This document shows, in pieces, positions 1 to 12,463 of a stretch of 64,000 nucleotides of DNA. How positions within the stretch are numbered: the first letter of the stretch is position 1; the number at the start of each line of letters is the position of its first letter. Source of the DNA: Paramecium tetraurelia. Lineage: Eukaryota > Ciliophora > Oligohymenophorea > Peniculida > Parameciidae. A model generated the notes under the pieces. That model saw only the letters and a program-made list of their open reading frames with translations, was not told the DNA's origin and searched no databases. The translations under genes and the position numbers were made by a program. The stretch lies in contig NW_001799021.1 of assembly GCF_000165425.1 (NCBI RefSeq), forward strand, positions 138,419-202,418, written 5' to 3'.

Positions 1-673
1 TTCTCTGATGATGAAAAATGACAAAGGCAAATAGTTTTGAACTTTATTATAAATCTTATATCATTATTACATTTTCCATTCATCTTTATCATTCACATCA
101 GATAAATCATTTATAGAATAATAAATATCGATTAATCGATCAAATCATTCTTATTTTCAATAATGTATAACATAAATAAATAATTCTGTCTAAAATTTAA
201 ATTAAAATTCATAATACAAAAATATTTCAACATTCTATCAATAGTGTCAAAAGAGATTTATATATATTTCAATTTTCACCAAAAAGAAATTCTACATGAT
301 TTTCATATATTGATCAAAGTCACTGTGAAATTATTAATGAAAATAAAGGTTATCTTATCTATCTGAACAGATAGTTTGTTTTAAATACTCTTTTGTTAAA
401 TATTAAACTAAATATACAAAACTGTTAGATTATTCGTAATTCCTTAACTTGTTAAAGATAAAAAAATACTGGCAAATAGAGATATTTAATCTAAAATTAG
501 AATATTGTTGATTGTAAAAAATCATACTATAAATTATTATTTTCTTATTCTTTGAGATATTTTACATTATTGTTATTTCAATATTATATAGAAAGTTGGT
601 ACCAAAGGCAAAATTCTTTGAATTAAGTTGATAATTTATTTCGCAAAACATCATTTAAAAATAATAATAATAA
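1..673. other. AT-rich intergenic region
   Basis: I see no supported gene here. The sequence is extremely AT-rich with frequent stops in all frames under the ciliate code. It presumably contains the upstream region of the MORN-repeat gene that starts at 674. I found no telomeric repeat, so the window does not begin at a chromosome end. Confidence 0.6.
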
Positions 674-1351
674 ATGGGAAATTGTTCAGCCGAAAACATT
701 TAGCAATACGAGAATGTAGAGTTCACAGAAGGAGATACATATGAAGGAGAGATGGAGAACGGATTTGCAGAGGGCTGGGGTGTATATACAAGAAAGAATG
801 GAGATCAATATATTGGTTGGGTAATACGAAATTATTTTAATGAAAGTGGCATAATGGGTTTTAGCATGGGATTGGCAGAGAAATATTTGCTGATAAAACA
901 GAGTATGATGGAACATTCGTAAAGGGGAAGAAACATGGCAAAGGAAAAATTACATTTCCAGATGGATCATCTTATGAAGGATAATTTTAAAAAGATAGTT
1001 TTTCTGGGGAAGGTGTATACATATATCCTAATGGGATGAAGTTAATTGGTACAATAATTTTATAATTAAGTTTGGTAAGTGGATTGATAATAGAAAAGAA
1101 GGCAGTGCATAGATAGTATTCGAAAATGGTAACATATTTGAATGCGTAAGAATATTATGAATTAAAAGTAATACAAAAATGATAAGAAAAATGGGGAAGG
1201 CCTATTCAAGTGGCCAGATGGATGTAGGTTTTAAAGTAACTGGGTAGATGGATAACTGTAAGGGGAATCAAAATTGATAGAGAATGGCATCATGACAATA
1301 GGGGAATGGTTAAACAATAAATGCGTGAAGTGGGAATAATTGAATGATTGA
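674..1351 (+). CDS. MORN-repeat protein, one apparent frameshift
   Basis: The N-terminus MGNCSAEN is followed by several MORN-type units of about 23 residues, for example GDTYEGEMENGFAEGWGVY, YDGTFVKGKKHGKGKITFP and KNGEGLFKWPDGCRF. MORN proteins usually bind membranes or act as scaffolds. MGNC would allow myristoylation at Gly2 and palmitoylation at Cys4 (inference). Proposed introns of 26 nt (after codons for YIGW), 22 nt (near 1047-1070) and 23 nt (near 1145-1167) all begin GTA and end AG. The reading frame does not join across the middle intron: one base too many lies near 1046-1070. With that base discounted the spliced length is 202 codons. The product ends at a TGA. It could be a decaying gene or carry a sequencing error. 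Its neighbour downstream is the GCP3 gene, 94 bp away. Confidence 0.7.
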
Positions 1352-1445
1352 TATCCAAAATCTATTTAATATATTATAAAGATCAAAATGATTACATTAT
1401 AATTAATTTTATAAACTCCACCAAAATTTTCAATTCAAATATTTA

Positions 1446-4149
1446 ATGGAGACACAAACACTTTTACATCAATTGGTAAAGCAAGCATTCCCAGATTCAA
1501 TTGAGGACAGCACATTTAATAACTATAAAACTTATTTTTTGAGAATTCTAAATGTGCGTACAGGTATTTCATTGATGGATGAATCTGAACTTCAGGCAGA
1601 GATGACTAAAATGACTAATGTAATATCATATCTAAACAAAAGAAATCATAAGCTTATAGATTGCAAGATTGTTTGAATCGATTAAACAAAACGAGATTAA
1701 GAAGGAAGAATGAACTTGTTCACTTCCTCTTTCGTACAAGTCAACTCGGCTAGAACAATAGTTATACAAATTAAACTTTAGACACCTTGTTTAAATCATA
1801 GGAGATATCTTAAATCAATTATTCTCAAACAATACCCAAAAAAGTCATAGAGGAGAGTCCTAAAAATAATGACTAACTGAACATTATCCAATAAATTATT
1901 GATAAAGGAAATGCGACACTATCTATTACAGAAAAAGATCTGATTAAAGATTTAATATTTAGCATTTAAGGTATAGAGAGTTAATATATCTGTTATGATC
2001 CAATTAATGATTTATTTTAAGTGAAAAAAGATATAGCAATTAGTTCAGCTAGTAGGAAGTTACTGAATGCCATGTGTGAATGTGGATGGCTATTCAAAAA
2101 AATACAAGCATTCACTTAAAATAATTATAATAGTTTAGTCTTATAGGCTTTACAGAATTCCATCAAAGAAGAATTAAATGAATATTACAGATTGATTGCA
2201 TATTTTGAAAATCTTCTAGCAGAATCAACATTAACGCTTAGGAAAATGTATATGTGGTTGAAACAGCCCATGCACCATTTAGTTTAAATCAACTTAGTGT
2301 TATCATAAATTTTGACTAATGTCTAATTGGGTACGACATCTTCTTTAGTGATTTCTATTCTTTGCAGATATTCAAAGCATGGTTGTCCATTAACATCCTA
2401 ATTGTTTTCTAGAATTTTACATCAAACAACCATACCAATTGTTAGATTTATAAATCAATGGATTTTCGATGGGTCTTTGAGTGATCAAGCCTAAGAATTC
2501 TTTATTGAAAGAAATGATTCTAATAAAATATAAATAAGAGACAGCGGAGAGTTGTGGAAGAATGAATTCAAAGTTAACCAAGATAAAATACCTTATATGA
2601 TTTCTTTGAATGATTCTTTTAAAATCTATGATACAGGTAGAGTAATTAATTGGCTTAGAAAATAGTGTAAATTCACACAATTCAATTAAAATTATGATTT
2701 AATAACTATTGATCTACTAGGTACTGAATAGTTTTCTCTATTTGTTGACTAAGTCAATAAGGAATACAACAAATAGTTAATTTAATTGATTAAACCAAAC
2801 TTTAAAATTACACTAAACGCAATCAAAAGATTTTTATTGTTGGGTTAAGGAGAATTTATACATACATTGATGGAATTATTATAAACTGAGTTAAATAAGC
2901 CAGCTCAATAATGTTATAGGCATACTTTGTTGAGTATTTTGGAATCAGCTTTCAAAAATATCTCATAAGAAGTTAGACTGAATGTAAAACTCCTTGAGCC
3001 TTCTTAAAATGATACTGGTTGGGAGATTTTCTGCTTGGATTATGCTATTGATGAACCTTTGAATACAATTTTCAATTAGAAGATTATGTTGTCATATTAT
3101 AGAATTTTCAATTTTTTATGGAGAATTAAAAGAGTTGAATTTACATTAACTTAATGTTGGAAAATGCATTAGAAATTTATGGCAATTCCAAATCAATTCC
3201 AAACTATAAAAAAAGCAATTTAGTTAAGTTATCAAATGATGAATGAAATGCAACATTTTATCAAAAATTTTTACAGTTATCTCATGTTGGAAGCGATAGA
3301 AAGTTCTTGGAAAAAATTCATAGATGAGTAAGATAAAATTTAGGATTTGGATAGTTTAATAAAAACGCATGAATTATTCATATCAGATATATTAGACAGA
3401 TCTTTCTTAAATACAAAGGGAGAATCAACATAAAAATTGTTATTCAAATTATTTGATTATATATTTAGATTTAAGAGTTGTCAGGAGTTGCTATTAAGCT
3501 ATGCAAAAGATTAAATATCATAAACTGATAATTAGCAATTATAATTGAAAAACTTGCTTAACAAACAATAAACTTTAGGTAGATAAACTCAGAGTAAAAA
3601 TTAAGACATTATTAAATCTTTATTGGAATTGAGGAAACAATATAGAGATTAAATGTTTGAATTACTCGAAAAACTTAAAAAGGAAGATAGATTAAAATTC
3701 CTTCATTTCAAATTAGATTTCAATGAATATTATTTGGGAATCTAAGAATCCAAAATATTTAATCAAGATTTAGAAAGGTAATCAATACTTATATCCTATT
3801 CTTAGATTTATAGAGAAATGCTTGCCTAAAGTTAACGAAGTCTAAATACCACCTCATCGAGTTCAAAGTAATAAGTCACTAGTACAACCTCAACAGCCAT
3901 AGCAAAGAACTTTCAATATAAATACTGAATTTTAGAATGAAGTGAGATCAGTCAAAGAAGGATGTAAGACAGTTATTAAAATTTGTAGTAAAATTATTAG
4001 AAGAATAAAGAAGATAACAACTTTAATTAAAAGATTAATTCAGTAAATCTCCTTTGCAAAAGTCTCCATTATTGCAGATACCACCGACAATGACAGAACA
4101 TGAAAAAAGAAAGAATGATGAAGATTTAAGTTCAAGTGATGATGATTGA
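1446..4149 (+). CDS. Gamma-tubulin complex component, GCP3/Spc98 type
   Basis: The product is about 875 residues (exons 1446-1619, 1643-3777, 3806-3963, 3989-4149; introns of 23, 28 and 25 nt), with TAA/TAG read as Gln. GRIP-domain landmarks in order match GCP3: EYYRLIAYFENLL, LTLRKMYMWL, FINQWIFDG followed by EFFIERND (residues about 240-345), VINWLRKQC, and a second half with VFNFLWRIKRVEF and FIKNFYSYLMLEAIESSW (about 545-610). In other eukaryotes GCP3 pairs with GCP2 in the gamma-tubulin small complex that nucleates microtubules at basal bodies and spindle poles. The tail is Gln-rich and ends with an acidic SSDDD. The first ATG preceded by stops was taken as the start. I assign GCP3 rather than GCP2 from overall resemblance; that choice is less certain than the family. 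Confidence 0.9.
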
Positions 4150-7064
4150 GAATGATAGTTAATGGAATTTATTTATTTTTGAAATTAACAAATAATAATT
4201 ACAATAATAATTGATTATCAATCCATAGCAATCAGAGTGTCTTAAGAAAAAAAAATTTGACAATTAATATCTATTTAATTATAAAAGGCAAATATAGTCT
4301 ATTAGGATTTTATAATTTTAATTGAATTTATAAAATGTATATGAGGAAATAATGTGGTTAATTTTCAACGTTTCGCAACAACCTCAAAATAATATGGAAA
4401 GCAGATATTTATGAAAGGGCAGTAAAATTTGGAACTCCAATCAGTAATCAAGTATGAAATTAATTTAAAAACATTTTTTGGCTAAATAACATAATATTGT
4501 TAAAAAGATTAGGATTATAGTTTCTAAAAATAATGTCTTATATTATTAATGTCACTTAAACTGAAGGAACCCTCATTAAGGATTGATAATCCAATTTTCC
4601 AAAGTAGGCAACTAAATTTATCTTAATTTCCTATGAATCTACTTCAAATTAATTCTCAATCATTAAGCAAATTTTTAGTAGATATTTAGATAAACAAACG
4701 AGGTACAAAGGAACTTGTAAGTTATCAAATAGTAATGAACTTACTGCTAATAATGTGAGTTTTTGGTTTGCTTGAATTGAGTAGGATTTCAAAGGTTAAG
4801 TTAAAAGTATTAATCCATACTTGAGAAACTGGGTCTAATCATAAAACAAATAAAAAAGAGAATGCTTTATTAAAAAATAGATCCAAATAAATAAAACCAA
4901 GAGTGATTAAGTTACCAAAGAAATACATTGTAAAAATTCTTAGAATCGCAATTATTTAATTAAATTTTGAACCCCAAATTTGTAAAAATAGATCAAATGA
5001 AAGTCAAATTAATGTCAAAATCACAAAAAGTTAAATATATAAGTAATTTATAATAATAGTCATCCCATCTCTCCAAACACATCAAAGTCTTCAATTTATT
5101 ATGAAATTTAAAACACAAGATGATTCAAAATTCTATCGATGAAGACTGAAATTATCCACTATATAAAGAAGTAGTTAAAAAATCAATGATTCAATATCAT
5201 TTAACATTCTGGAATTAAAGTAGAAGTATGAACAATTGAATTTTCATAGTTTCTTTATTTATTGATGTTAAAAATAAAAATTAAAAAATAGTCTAAATTT
5301 ATATAAATTCAATATATCATCATTATTTTACTATAATATGCGCATTTGGTATGCTATGTCTTGAAGAATAACTTAATAAGTTATAATTAGGTAAATGGTC
5401 ACTTGCAGATTTTGCTTTTTTGGCTGCCTTATCAAGACTATACTAAATCAGCCTTTCATTATTCCTAATTCTAAATTGATTTAACAAAACTGGATGCTGA
5501 CCACTTCTTTACTTGCTGCGATTGGTCATTTCATTTCGATCGCTTACATAACTATTCCTCTAATGGATTGATTTAAACATAGTAGGAACATCTATTTTTA
5601 AATAAGAATGGTCCTTCCAGTATTTCACTGTCGATAATATTACTGAAGCCCTCTTTACAGCTTTACGCAATATAATCTTATTAATAGTAGTATCTATTTT
5701 TGGTTTTTGACTTATATGCTATAAACAAATAGATATGGGATATAAACAATTTAATCTAAGCAATTTCTAACCACTATTACCCTCTTAGAAGCTTTTTCTT
5801 CTTTATTTCTTTGGTATATCATCTAATTCAGCAATTTAGGATGTATTTTTCAGCCTTTTTGGCTAAACTAAGGATACTAAAAGCGAATTTCTCTTCTAAT
5901 TTACCAATTTATACTCTCTCTAACTCGTTAAGCAATTTAATGTCATCTATCCTAATGATAGATAAGCTTATTGAGTCTTCATAATATTTTTAATTTAATT
6001 ATATTAAAATGCTGTAAAAGTGACTACGATAATTTCCAGCTCCGCTTCCAAAAATTTTAAGAACATATTTACTTCTAAAATAGTAATCTAGTCCCGAGTA
6101 GTATCTCCAACAGTAACATGTGGTTTCTCAGAAGTAGCAATATTGTTAAAAGGCAATTATTCATAAAATGAAGAATTGAAAATTACATCATTAGTCTAGA
6201 TAATGAGAAAATGAAATTAAAATCCAAAGGTATTTCAATTAACAAGACTTTTGAGTCAATATGACAATCCATAACTCATTACTATAACTCTATTAAATTC
6301 TGATTAAGTTGGATGGGGGGTTTAAATCTCAGATCTCATTTGATAACCAGTTGATAGTTAAATCAAAATTAGATTTAACTCAATAAGAATTATGCTAATT
6401 TAATCAAAGATTGAGGGTTTTTAGACGTAATACTAATAAATCATTAAAATAAAAAAGAGGAGATGAAATATTTAATAGGTAGATGAAAATGAATATGTGA
6501 TATATCAGGAACATTTATTTAATTGTTTAGAAAAAGATATTAAATACTTTAAAGAAAAACTTCATTTTCCTTTCTAATTATTTATCATTTTTAAATAAAA
6601 ATAGAAATGCCTAATGTTGTTTTCGCACTATTTTATTCAATACTAATAATATAATGCATCTGATCGGTACAATAAATTAAAGTGCAGCATTCATTTGAAT
6701 CGATAAATTTTTTCAACATTTTCTGAGAACAAAATTCTTAGTTTCTTTTATTTAATCTTAGTCTCAATAACTTAATCTACATAATAAGTAATCAATGTAA
6801 TTTAGACTTATAATATCAGCTTTTTTGAAAATTATCTCAAACACAATTAGGCTAAGAATTTTTCTAATTCCAGATTTGAAATTCAATCATTATTTTTATA
6901 TTATTATTATTGTTTGTATTAATATATTTACGATATAATTGGATCAGTTTAAATTCTCGATTCCATTTGTTTATAAATATTAGTTGAATTTAATAGGTTA
7001 GATTAATATGTAAGATGCAATATGAGAAAGAAATAAGATATAAAAAAGATTAGAGTATCGTTAC
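4150..7064. other. Gene-poor AT-rich stretch with one long unassigned open frame
   Basis: No gene is supported over these 2.9 kb. The only structure I noted is a plus-strand frame without TGA from about 5373 to 6016 (about 215 codons). It lacks an ATG, matches no family I recognise and uses many hydrophobic codons. With TGA as the only stop, open frames of this size occasionally arise by chance in such DNA. It may be a relic exon. Confidence 0.4.
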
Positions 7065-7214
7065 NNNNNNNNNNNNNNNNNNNNNNNNNNNNNNNNNNNN
7101 NNNNNNNNNNNNNNNNNNNNNNNNNNNNNNNNNNNNNNNNNNNNNNNNNNNNNNNNNNNNNNNNNNNNNNNNNNNNNNNNNNNNNNNNNNNNNNNNNNNN
7201 NNNNNNNNNNNNNN
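7065..7214. other. Assembly gap (150 N)
   Basis: A run of exactly 150 N. The true sequence and its true length are unknown, so any gene that crosses it cannot be read. Confidence 0.99.
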
Positions 7215-10200
7215 GATTCTGGTATATTTTATTGACTAAATTTATTTAATTTATATTATGAAACTAAATCGAAATTGCTACTGATTTTGGGGTATGTGTA
7301 CATATATCTATTTGGTATTCTCTTGGGTATTATTATACTAACATTAACAAACATATACATTTATTAAAGGAATACCAATAGTTTTGACTACTATGATATC
7401 TTGGATTAATTAATTATCTCAAGGATCTTTTAAGTATTAATGAGAGCTCTAAAAACTACAAATGATAAAATAATGAATTATTTTATAAAAACCTCTTAAA
7501 AGGGAAGTAATGGTAAAGATTAAGAGGTATAGATAAGATATCATTTCTAGGTAGAAACATAATAATATTTTTTGAAATTGGAAGTATCAATAATTTTTGA
7601 TTAAATAATATAAATATTCATACATTAATAAATTTTTCCTTCCAAAGGAGTAATTAAAATATGAAATATATCTTTGGAAGTGATTTTGGAAATCCACACA
7701 TTTATAGTTATATTTGTAAATCATCAATAATCTGTTTAACATATTCTGGTATTTTTAGGTTTGAATCGCAAGACATTTAAAATAAACAATATGAGGTCGG
7801 ATGGATGTTTGAAATAGCGTATAATTGCGAAACTATTTATCACATTTTATCTTTTAAAAAAAATATGATCCTAAGTAAATTAAAAAATTTTGTACTCAGA
7901 TATATTAACTCAATTAACAAGTAAAAGGACATATGTAATATATATTTAATAAAGATTTTGTAGAAAATTGATTTTTTTTTAAAAATAACCTCAATTTATC
8001 TCTGCTATTGAAACGGTTAAATTTGAAGATAATTATTTATCAAACAATGATTAGAATAGCTATTAAATTCATAAAAATTGTTAGATTCTATTGGGGGAAT
8101 AGTACAAAATGCTGGACAAGCCTTTCTATTATTAAAGAAAGTAATAATATGGAACAATGACTTTCCATCATTCTTAAATTAAGCAAGAGCTCAATTTCGA
8201 AGTATATTTTAAAAAAAAATAATTAAATTTACCTACAAACAACTTCTTGAGTTAATTTTAAAGCAACTATTAGCATCAACAATAGTGAATAATATTTGTA
8301 AGCTTCAATATTTTATGTCATTTTAATGTATCCTTATAACGAAATAGCTGGAATTGGTACAGATTATATTTCATCTAAAGTTTTTTACAATATAAATTAA
8401 ACATTTTATTTAGTTCGAACAGAAATTAATACATGGATTATTATTATTGAAGCTATGCTGATTTACACAATTAATTAGTTATATTGGCTCAGAATTTAAG
8501 GACTATGCATCCATTCATAAAGAAAGATACAACGATAGAATTCTTTAGATATGTAAACTATTTGTATTTGTCACTATATACTCCATAATTAAACCCGATA
8601 ATGGGGATAATTAATGAATAATCTCAAAAGATGATCAACTTTTAAGATATTATTAATTAGCGTTTAAAGTTTGAGAGAAAGTTGAAGAAAGCAGATATGG
8701 TTTCAAAATAATTACCAAAATTATATTACTCTCTCTTCCATTATTTACAACTTAAGTAAATAATTCAGAACTAATAATTCATTTCTATTGACTATATTTT
8801 ATTATCTTCAATTTTGCTTCCTAACCTTAATTTCTCTTTGCTTTTATCACTTTATGATACGGTTCTTATATAATTTTAGAATATCTTGAAATATTAAATA
8901 TTTTATAACTCTTTTAATATTTTGTAAATTTTTAATCATATTATTTATTACAATTTTAATTATCAAGATAGTTTATCCATCTTAAGTTATTTCTGAATTC
9001 TTCGAGAGAATTTTATATATCTATTTTGACCAATAGAAGTGTTTAACTAGCTACAATACCAGACTTTTAATTTTATTCTAAATTATTTCTTGTGCTTCCA
9101 ATAACATTCCCGTCCTAAAACTATTTGAAACATTTTGCATTTAGATTCAAAATATACAACACATTAATTAAACATTTCTTGTCAGTAATTTATTTTAATT
9201 AAGGCCTAATGTAGTTTTATGTTAATCGCAATTTTATAAAATTCTTCTTATAGTTTGCAATTGATGATTTATAGAATAAACTTTCTTTTACAACCGTTGC
9301 TCTTATGATGTTGGAAAATCTGAGACTCCTAGTTCGATAAAATGTTGTATTTAAATCTCTCAATTTTATAATTTTAGGAGAAGAATATTTTACTAAAGAT
9401 CTTATTATGTGAATCCATTCAATCAATTTGATGAAAGGCTTAAAATATCTATGGTTTAGGGAAACGTAATTCGATACATTAATCAACCATTCCTATCAGG
9501 AAGTTTATTGCATTGTAATGATTATGTAGGTGTGAAAGGGATGAATCCAATAATTTAATGGATTTCTCAAACAGATTCAATTTTTTTGCTTTAACACTTT
9601 TTTGAGTGCAACTTTTAGGCAGTATTAAGTGTTAATACATGGAGAATTATATTTTTGGAGATAAATTCAGCCAAACATTAGGCCAGTATATAATACACCT
9701 AAAATATTGTATAAAAATAAAATTATACTTGATGAATGGGTGTAAGATACTTAATCTAAACATTATTAATACATTATCTTTCATGTTGTTTAAATAATTA
9801 TTTCTTTAAAATAAAAAAATGATATCATAAATTACATAGTGCATTATTAATAACTTAATATATATATAAATAGTTAAAACAAAAAAAACATAAATTAATT
9901 GTCTATTCATAGATTTTAGCAATGCACTCAATTAAGTAAAAAGAGTACCTCTCTATTTAATAATGGAATCAAAATAAATATTTAACCATTTAGAATAAAA
10001 ATTCTTAATGAAATTACACTCTCATTTGCGTAGATTAATCCATTAACAAATGAAATAAAATTCTTTTTTAATGGAGTTCAATAAGGATTAAGAATAAAAA
10101 AATCTATCTTTATCAAAATTTGTTATATTTTCCTAACGATTCCACTTATAAATATTTAGGCATTTTTAAAATAATGGAGAACGAATAACTATTTAGAAAA

Positions 10201-11160
10201 GCTCTCCTAAACTGTTAAATTTCTACAAGTAATTATTCTGGTTATTTTAAGAATTGTATAGGAAATAGAAATGGATTTTGGTAAATTTTTATTCTACTTG
10301 GTTTCACCAAACCATTAATATTTTAAATAAACGAATTTCAACATATGCTGAAGGGTTTAAGATATATTGTAAATAGATATTATCAATATAAATCAAATAA
10401 AATTATAGGATTTGATCTTAAATGTATCGATCAAAAAAGACTTAGAATATTCAAAGGTTCAATTGTGAACTTTAAAACAAAAAGCAAAGAAAGTCCTTGA
10501 GTAATTCGAGAAGGTAAAGATGTAATTGGAGGAAGGAACAAAAAAATAAACAAGTATGAGGGAAAACTTAAAAATTCAAAATAATCAGAAAGAACTTTAA
10601 TAAGGTGGAATTTAGTAATAAGCTGAGGAGTTTCTAACTGATTGATCATCATAAATTATATCAATACAAAATTACTGAAGTTTTTATTTGTATAAACCTC
10701 CTCTTCTTTTGTTCCTAATTTATTTCAACAATGAAAATCAAGGTTGTTATAAAAATAAAAATATTTCATCACTTTAATAAACTATTATTAGCACTTAAAT
10801 AAAGGTTCATAATTCATAAATCAAAAAAATAAATATCTTAAAGTTATGCTCCAATTTGTGTATTGTAATTCTTATATTCAAAAAGTTTGAAAAAACAATT
10901 TGTATAGGTAAGAACTTGATAAAAATCACTCTTGATAAAAAAAGGTTAAGGAGAATCAAAAGAAAAGTCTCTACAGTTTAAAATGTTTAGTCATGAGTGT
11001 CTTAAAGTTGAGTAATACAATTATAGTTAATTTAGTGTAATAAAAAGATATTAAAAAAATAAATAGAATGTTAATTAAAGTTAATTATTAAATTATTAAG
11101 AAGAATCCTTAAAAATAATAAAGCCTATCTACAATTATGTTTAAATATATTTTAATCATA
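7215..11160. other. Gene-poor AT-rich stretch
   Basis: No gene is supported. Around 10420-10640 the plus strand has a Lys/Glu/Gln-rich frame resembling a coiled coil (KQKAKKVLEQFEKVKMQLEE), but it is broken by TGA near 10479 and has no convincing start. It may be a fragment of a decayed gene. The rest is AT-rich sequence with short open frames only. Confidence 0.4.
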
Positions 11161-11640
11161 ATGTCCCTCAAAGATTATGATAATAACATAGAATGTGTGA
11201 CTATGGTTGCCATAATTTTACCAATTAGAAGTAACAAGTAAGAACAAATTTTAAGAAGGAGATTCAAAAATAAGAAAGCCTCAAAAGAGAAGGAACAAAT
11301 TTCAAATAATGACAAGGTATTTTTTAAAAATCTTACCCTACCAAATGACTCAAAACATCTCAAAAATTGTTAAACTACTTCCTAGAGATTCTTATCCTAG
11401 TCAAATTATATCATTGCTGGATTTCATGATTTCAATAAAAGTTAAATTAATTATATTAAGAAAAATTTAGCATTAGGTTAATGCTCACATTTATATTAGC
11501 GCTGTGTGAAATGTATAGATAACAGAGTGATATGTGTATAGTTTAGATACATTTTAAACGTATTGTGGTATGACCTATAAAAAACCATTAAAAAAGGATA
11601 GGAAAAGCTTAGGGATAGATAACTTAAATGCAAATTTTGA
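11161..11640 (+). CDS. Possible small hypothetical protein
   Basis: An ATG-to-TGA open frame of 159 codons under the ciliate code, without introns. The protein is basic (an RRRFKNKKASKEKE stretch near residue 30) and has scattered cysteines in its second half. I recognise no domain. It lies alone inside a gene-poor region. Such a length is borderline for chance with one stop codon in AT-rich DNA, so this is a weak call. Confidence 0.28.
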
Positions 11641-12463
11641 ATATTTTACTGTATTTTAACTTTATACAGGGAATAGTGACATTTTATTTTTGTAGACTTT
11701 GCTTTTTGAATTAAAATAGTAGCTCATATCACATTTTATTACGTCTAACTGAAAAAAATTATTAAATTAGAATGTTGATTGGGTAATTCCAATAAATTTC
11801 ATAAAATCATTACCCGAACCTAATCAAGCAAATTTTACTAAGAGAACATAGATGTTTGGTGAGTGCTAATTCTAGAAACAGACCAGAATTACACTCTTCA
11901 TACTGATGAAACCCGCTCCTTCCGCTCATAGCTTATAAAATTTAGCTACTCAAGTAAGAAGAAAAATAGATAGTATCAAATTCTATTATAAAAAAAAATT
12001 TATATTCAATCTCGGAATTAAGATAAAATATTTTTATCTCTCAGCTTTTTTATAATTGTTATTTTTGAACCAATTCCACCTAAATTCAAAATAACACTAA
12101 CTAAATTAATATAAGAAAACCTTACGATTATTGAGTCAAAAAATTTTAAGGATAAATTTCACTTTGGAGAAGGCAAATAATCTAAAGATTTGAAAAAATT
12201 AAAGATAGACCTAATCATTATTTTTTTCAGCACAGATTTAGTTAATGATTAAATAAATTCTTCCTTAAGTATCAATAGAATCTTTATACTTCATTCTAAA
12301 CTAATTCTGGTTAGCTTAAAATTAGCCAAACTCTTAATATTTTTATATAATAACTAAAACCAAATAAAATTCTAAATTTAATGTTTCTTAGATTTATTTA
12401 TTGAAACAATCATTTATTTATTTCATTAATAATTTTTCCCTATATATAATATGAAAATAAAAA
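11641..12463. other. Intergenic region downstream of surface antigen copy A
   Basis: I see no gene. The region is AT-rich and includes the 3' flank of the minus-strand antigen gene that ends at 12464. Confidence 0.5.
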
